A stretch of 64,000 nucleotides of DNA, taken from Neptuniibacter halophilus. GTDB lineage: Bacteria > Pseudomonadota > Gammaproteobacteria > Pseudomonadales > Balneatricaceae. The position numbers were made by a program, and so were the translations under genes. Positions 63,078-64,000 of the stretch are shown here, piece after piece; position 1 is the first letter of the stretch, and every line of letters begins with the position of its first letter. A model generated the notes under the pieces. It ran no database searches and was not told where the DNA came from. It worked only from the letters and a program-made list of their open reading frames with translations. The DNA lies in the NCBI RefSeq assembly GCF_030295765.1, contig NZ_AP027292.1:1426001-1490000 (forward strand), in the 5' to 3' direction.

Positions 63078-64000
63078 TTAATCCAGAATGCCGAGTTCAT
63101 CCCAGATATCATCAACCCGTTGCCGGACATCCGCATCCATCACAATCGGAACGCCCCACTCACGGTCAGTTTCACCCTCCCACTTGTTGGTCGCATCCAT
63201 CCCCATTTTCGATCCGAGGCCCGACACCGGCGAGGCAAAATCCAGATAATCGATCGGCGTATTGTCGATCATCACCGTATCCCGCTGCGGATCCATCCGT
63301 GTGGTGATCGCCCAGATCACATCATTCCAGTCCCGGGCATTCACATCATCATCACAGACAATAACAAACTTGGTGTACATAAACTGACGCAGGAACGACC
63401 AGACACCGAGCATAATGCGCTTAGCATGGCCCGGGTACTGTTTCTTCATGGTCACTACCGCCATACGGTAGGAGCAACCCTCCGGCGGCAGATAAAAATC
63501 GACAATTTCGGGAAACTGTTTCTGCAGGATAGGCACAAACACTTCGTTCAGCGCCACACCGAGAACCGCCGGTTCATCGGGCGGGCGTCCGGTATACGTG
63601 CTGTGGTAGATCGGATTGCTGCGATGGGTAATCCGCTCAACGGTAAATACCGGAAAGCGATCCACCTCGTTGTAGTAACCGGTATGATCACCAAACGGCC
63701 CCTCGTCAGCCATCTCATCAGGATCAATATAACCTTCGAGGATAAACTCCGCGCTGGCCGGTACCTGAAGATCACTGCCAATACAGCGGGTCACCTCGGT
63801 TTTACCACCGCGTAATAAACCTGCAAAAGCATACTCCGAAAGCGTATCCGGCACTGGGGTGACCGCGCCAAGAATCGTCGCAGGGTCTGCACCCAGCGCA
63901 ACCGCTACCGGGAATTTTTCCCCGGGGTGCTGTTCTTTCCATTCTCGGAAATCCAGCGCGCCACCACGATGCGCCAGCCAACGCATAATCAGCTTATTGC
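63078..64000 (-). CDS. ubiD: 4-hydroxy-3-polyprenylbenzoate decarboxylase UbiD (5' end outside window)
   Basis: The C-terminal 307 residues are visible, from [20 protein letters not shown] to the stop; E. coli UbiD is 497 residues, so about 190 lie beyond the right edge. It decarboxylates the ubiquinone precursor using prenylated FMN from UbiX. The active-site stretch with [20 protein letters not shown] and [20 protein letters not shown] is intact. No frameshift is seen; the cut is only the window end. Confidence 0.96.
   Translation of the reverse strand, partial: NKLIMRWLAHRGGALDFREWKEQHPGEKFPVAVALGADPATILGAVTPVPDTLSEYAFAGLLRGGKTEVTRCIGSDLQVPASAEFILEGYIDPDEMADEGPFGDHTGYYNEVDRFPVFTVERITHRSNPIYHSTYTGRPPDEPAVLGVALNEVFVPILQKQFPEIVDFYLPPEGCSYRMAVVTMKKQYPGHAKRIMLGVWSFLRQFMYTKFVIVCDDDVNARDWNDVIWAITTRMDPQRDTVMIDNTPIDYLDFASPVSGLGSKMGMDATNKWEGETDREWGVPIVMDADVRQRVDDIWDELGILD

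Noticed and set aside
63078..64000. ubiD as a truncated pseudogene
   Set aside because: The frame is open up to the window edge and the sequence matches the C-terminal part of UbiD without gaps; the cut is due to the window.

Overview
The window is core chromosome of a gammaproteobacterium. Gene order and family features point to a marine Oceanospirillales/Pseudomonadales-type organism: a 407-residue EF-Tu with an insertion next to the NKAD motif, Pseudomonas-like linkage rppH-ptsP-TSUP-lgt-thyA-folA and tufB-tRNA-Trp-secE, E. coli-like linkage ygfB-pepP-ubiH-ubiI-gcvTH, and a 6S RNA next to zapA/ygfA. The genus assignment is inference. I see no insertion sequence, prophage, integron, CRISPR array or other accessory island.

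Positions 1-32319 (all on the minus strand, so transcription runs from high to low coordinates) hold one of the longest continuous translation/transcription clusters in bacteria. In transcription order it reads: tRNA-Thr(TGT), tRNA-Tyr(GTA), tRNA-Gly(TCC), tRNA-Thr(GGT), tufB, tRNA-Trp(CCA), secE, nusG, rplK, rplA, rplJ, rplL, rpoB, rpoC, rpsL, rpsG, fusA, tufA, then the S10 operon (rpsJ-rplC-rplD-rplW-rplB-rpsS-rplV-rpsC-rplP-rpmC-rpsQ), the spc operon (rplN-rplX-rplE-rpsN-rpsH-rplF-rplR-rpsE-rpmD-rplO-secY-rpmJ) and the alpha operon (rpsM-rpsK-rpsD-rpoA-rplQ). Operon junctions are marked by hairpins with U-runs, an L10 leader, a strong promoter before rpsJ, a strong promoter before the tRNA cluster, and an elaborate two-hairpin leader before rpsM. 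The two tuf genes are identical over about 1.2 kb.

Positions 32357-45432 hold cofactor, nucleotide and envelope genes. On the minus strand are a SPOR-like membrane protein, coaX, birA, folA, thyA, lgt, a TSUP permease, ptsP and rppH, interrupted by a plus-strand NRDE/TANGO2-family gene. Then come a plus-strand HAD phosphatase and minus-strand CBS protein, aldo/keto reductase, rlmI-like methyltransferase and gcvH.

Positions 45473-52968 hold gcvT, the ubiquinone hydroxylases ubiI and ubiH, pepP and a ygfB-family gene (all minus). Facing away from them on the plus strand are a TIGR02449-like coiled-coil gene, zapA, 6S RNA and 5-formyl-THF cyclo-ligase, followed by a 41-codon minus-strand small membrane protein. 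Glycine cleavage (gcvT, gcvH), folate reduction (folA, thyA) and 5-formyl-THF recycling (ygfA) together make a one-carbon theme, but gcvP is not in this window.

Positions 53150-64000 hold an AEC-family permease with a nearly leaderless promoter, a GcvR-like double-ACT protein, argH, the divergent hemC-hemD-hemX-hemY operon, an EAL-HDOD signalling protein, a ferredoxin-flavin reductase and the 3' part of ubiD, which runs off the window. No undescribed multi-gene system is visible. The most interesting signals are RNA-level and promoter-level structures at operon boundaries and the near-perfect tuf gene conversion.
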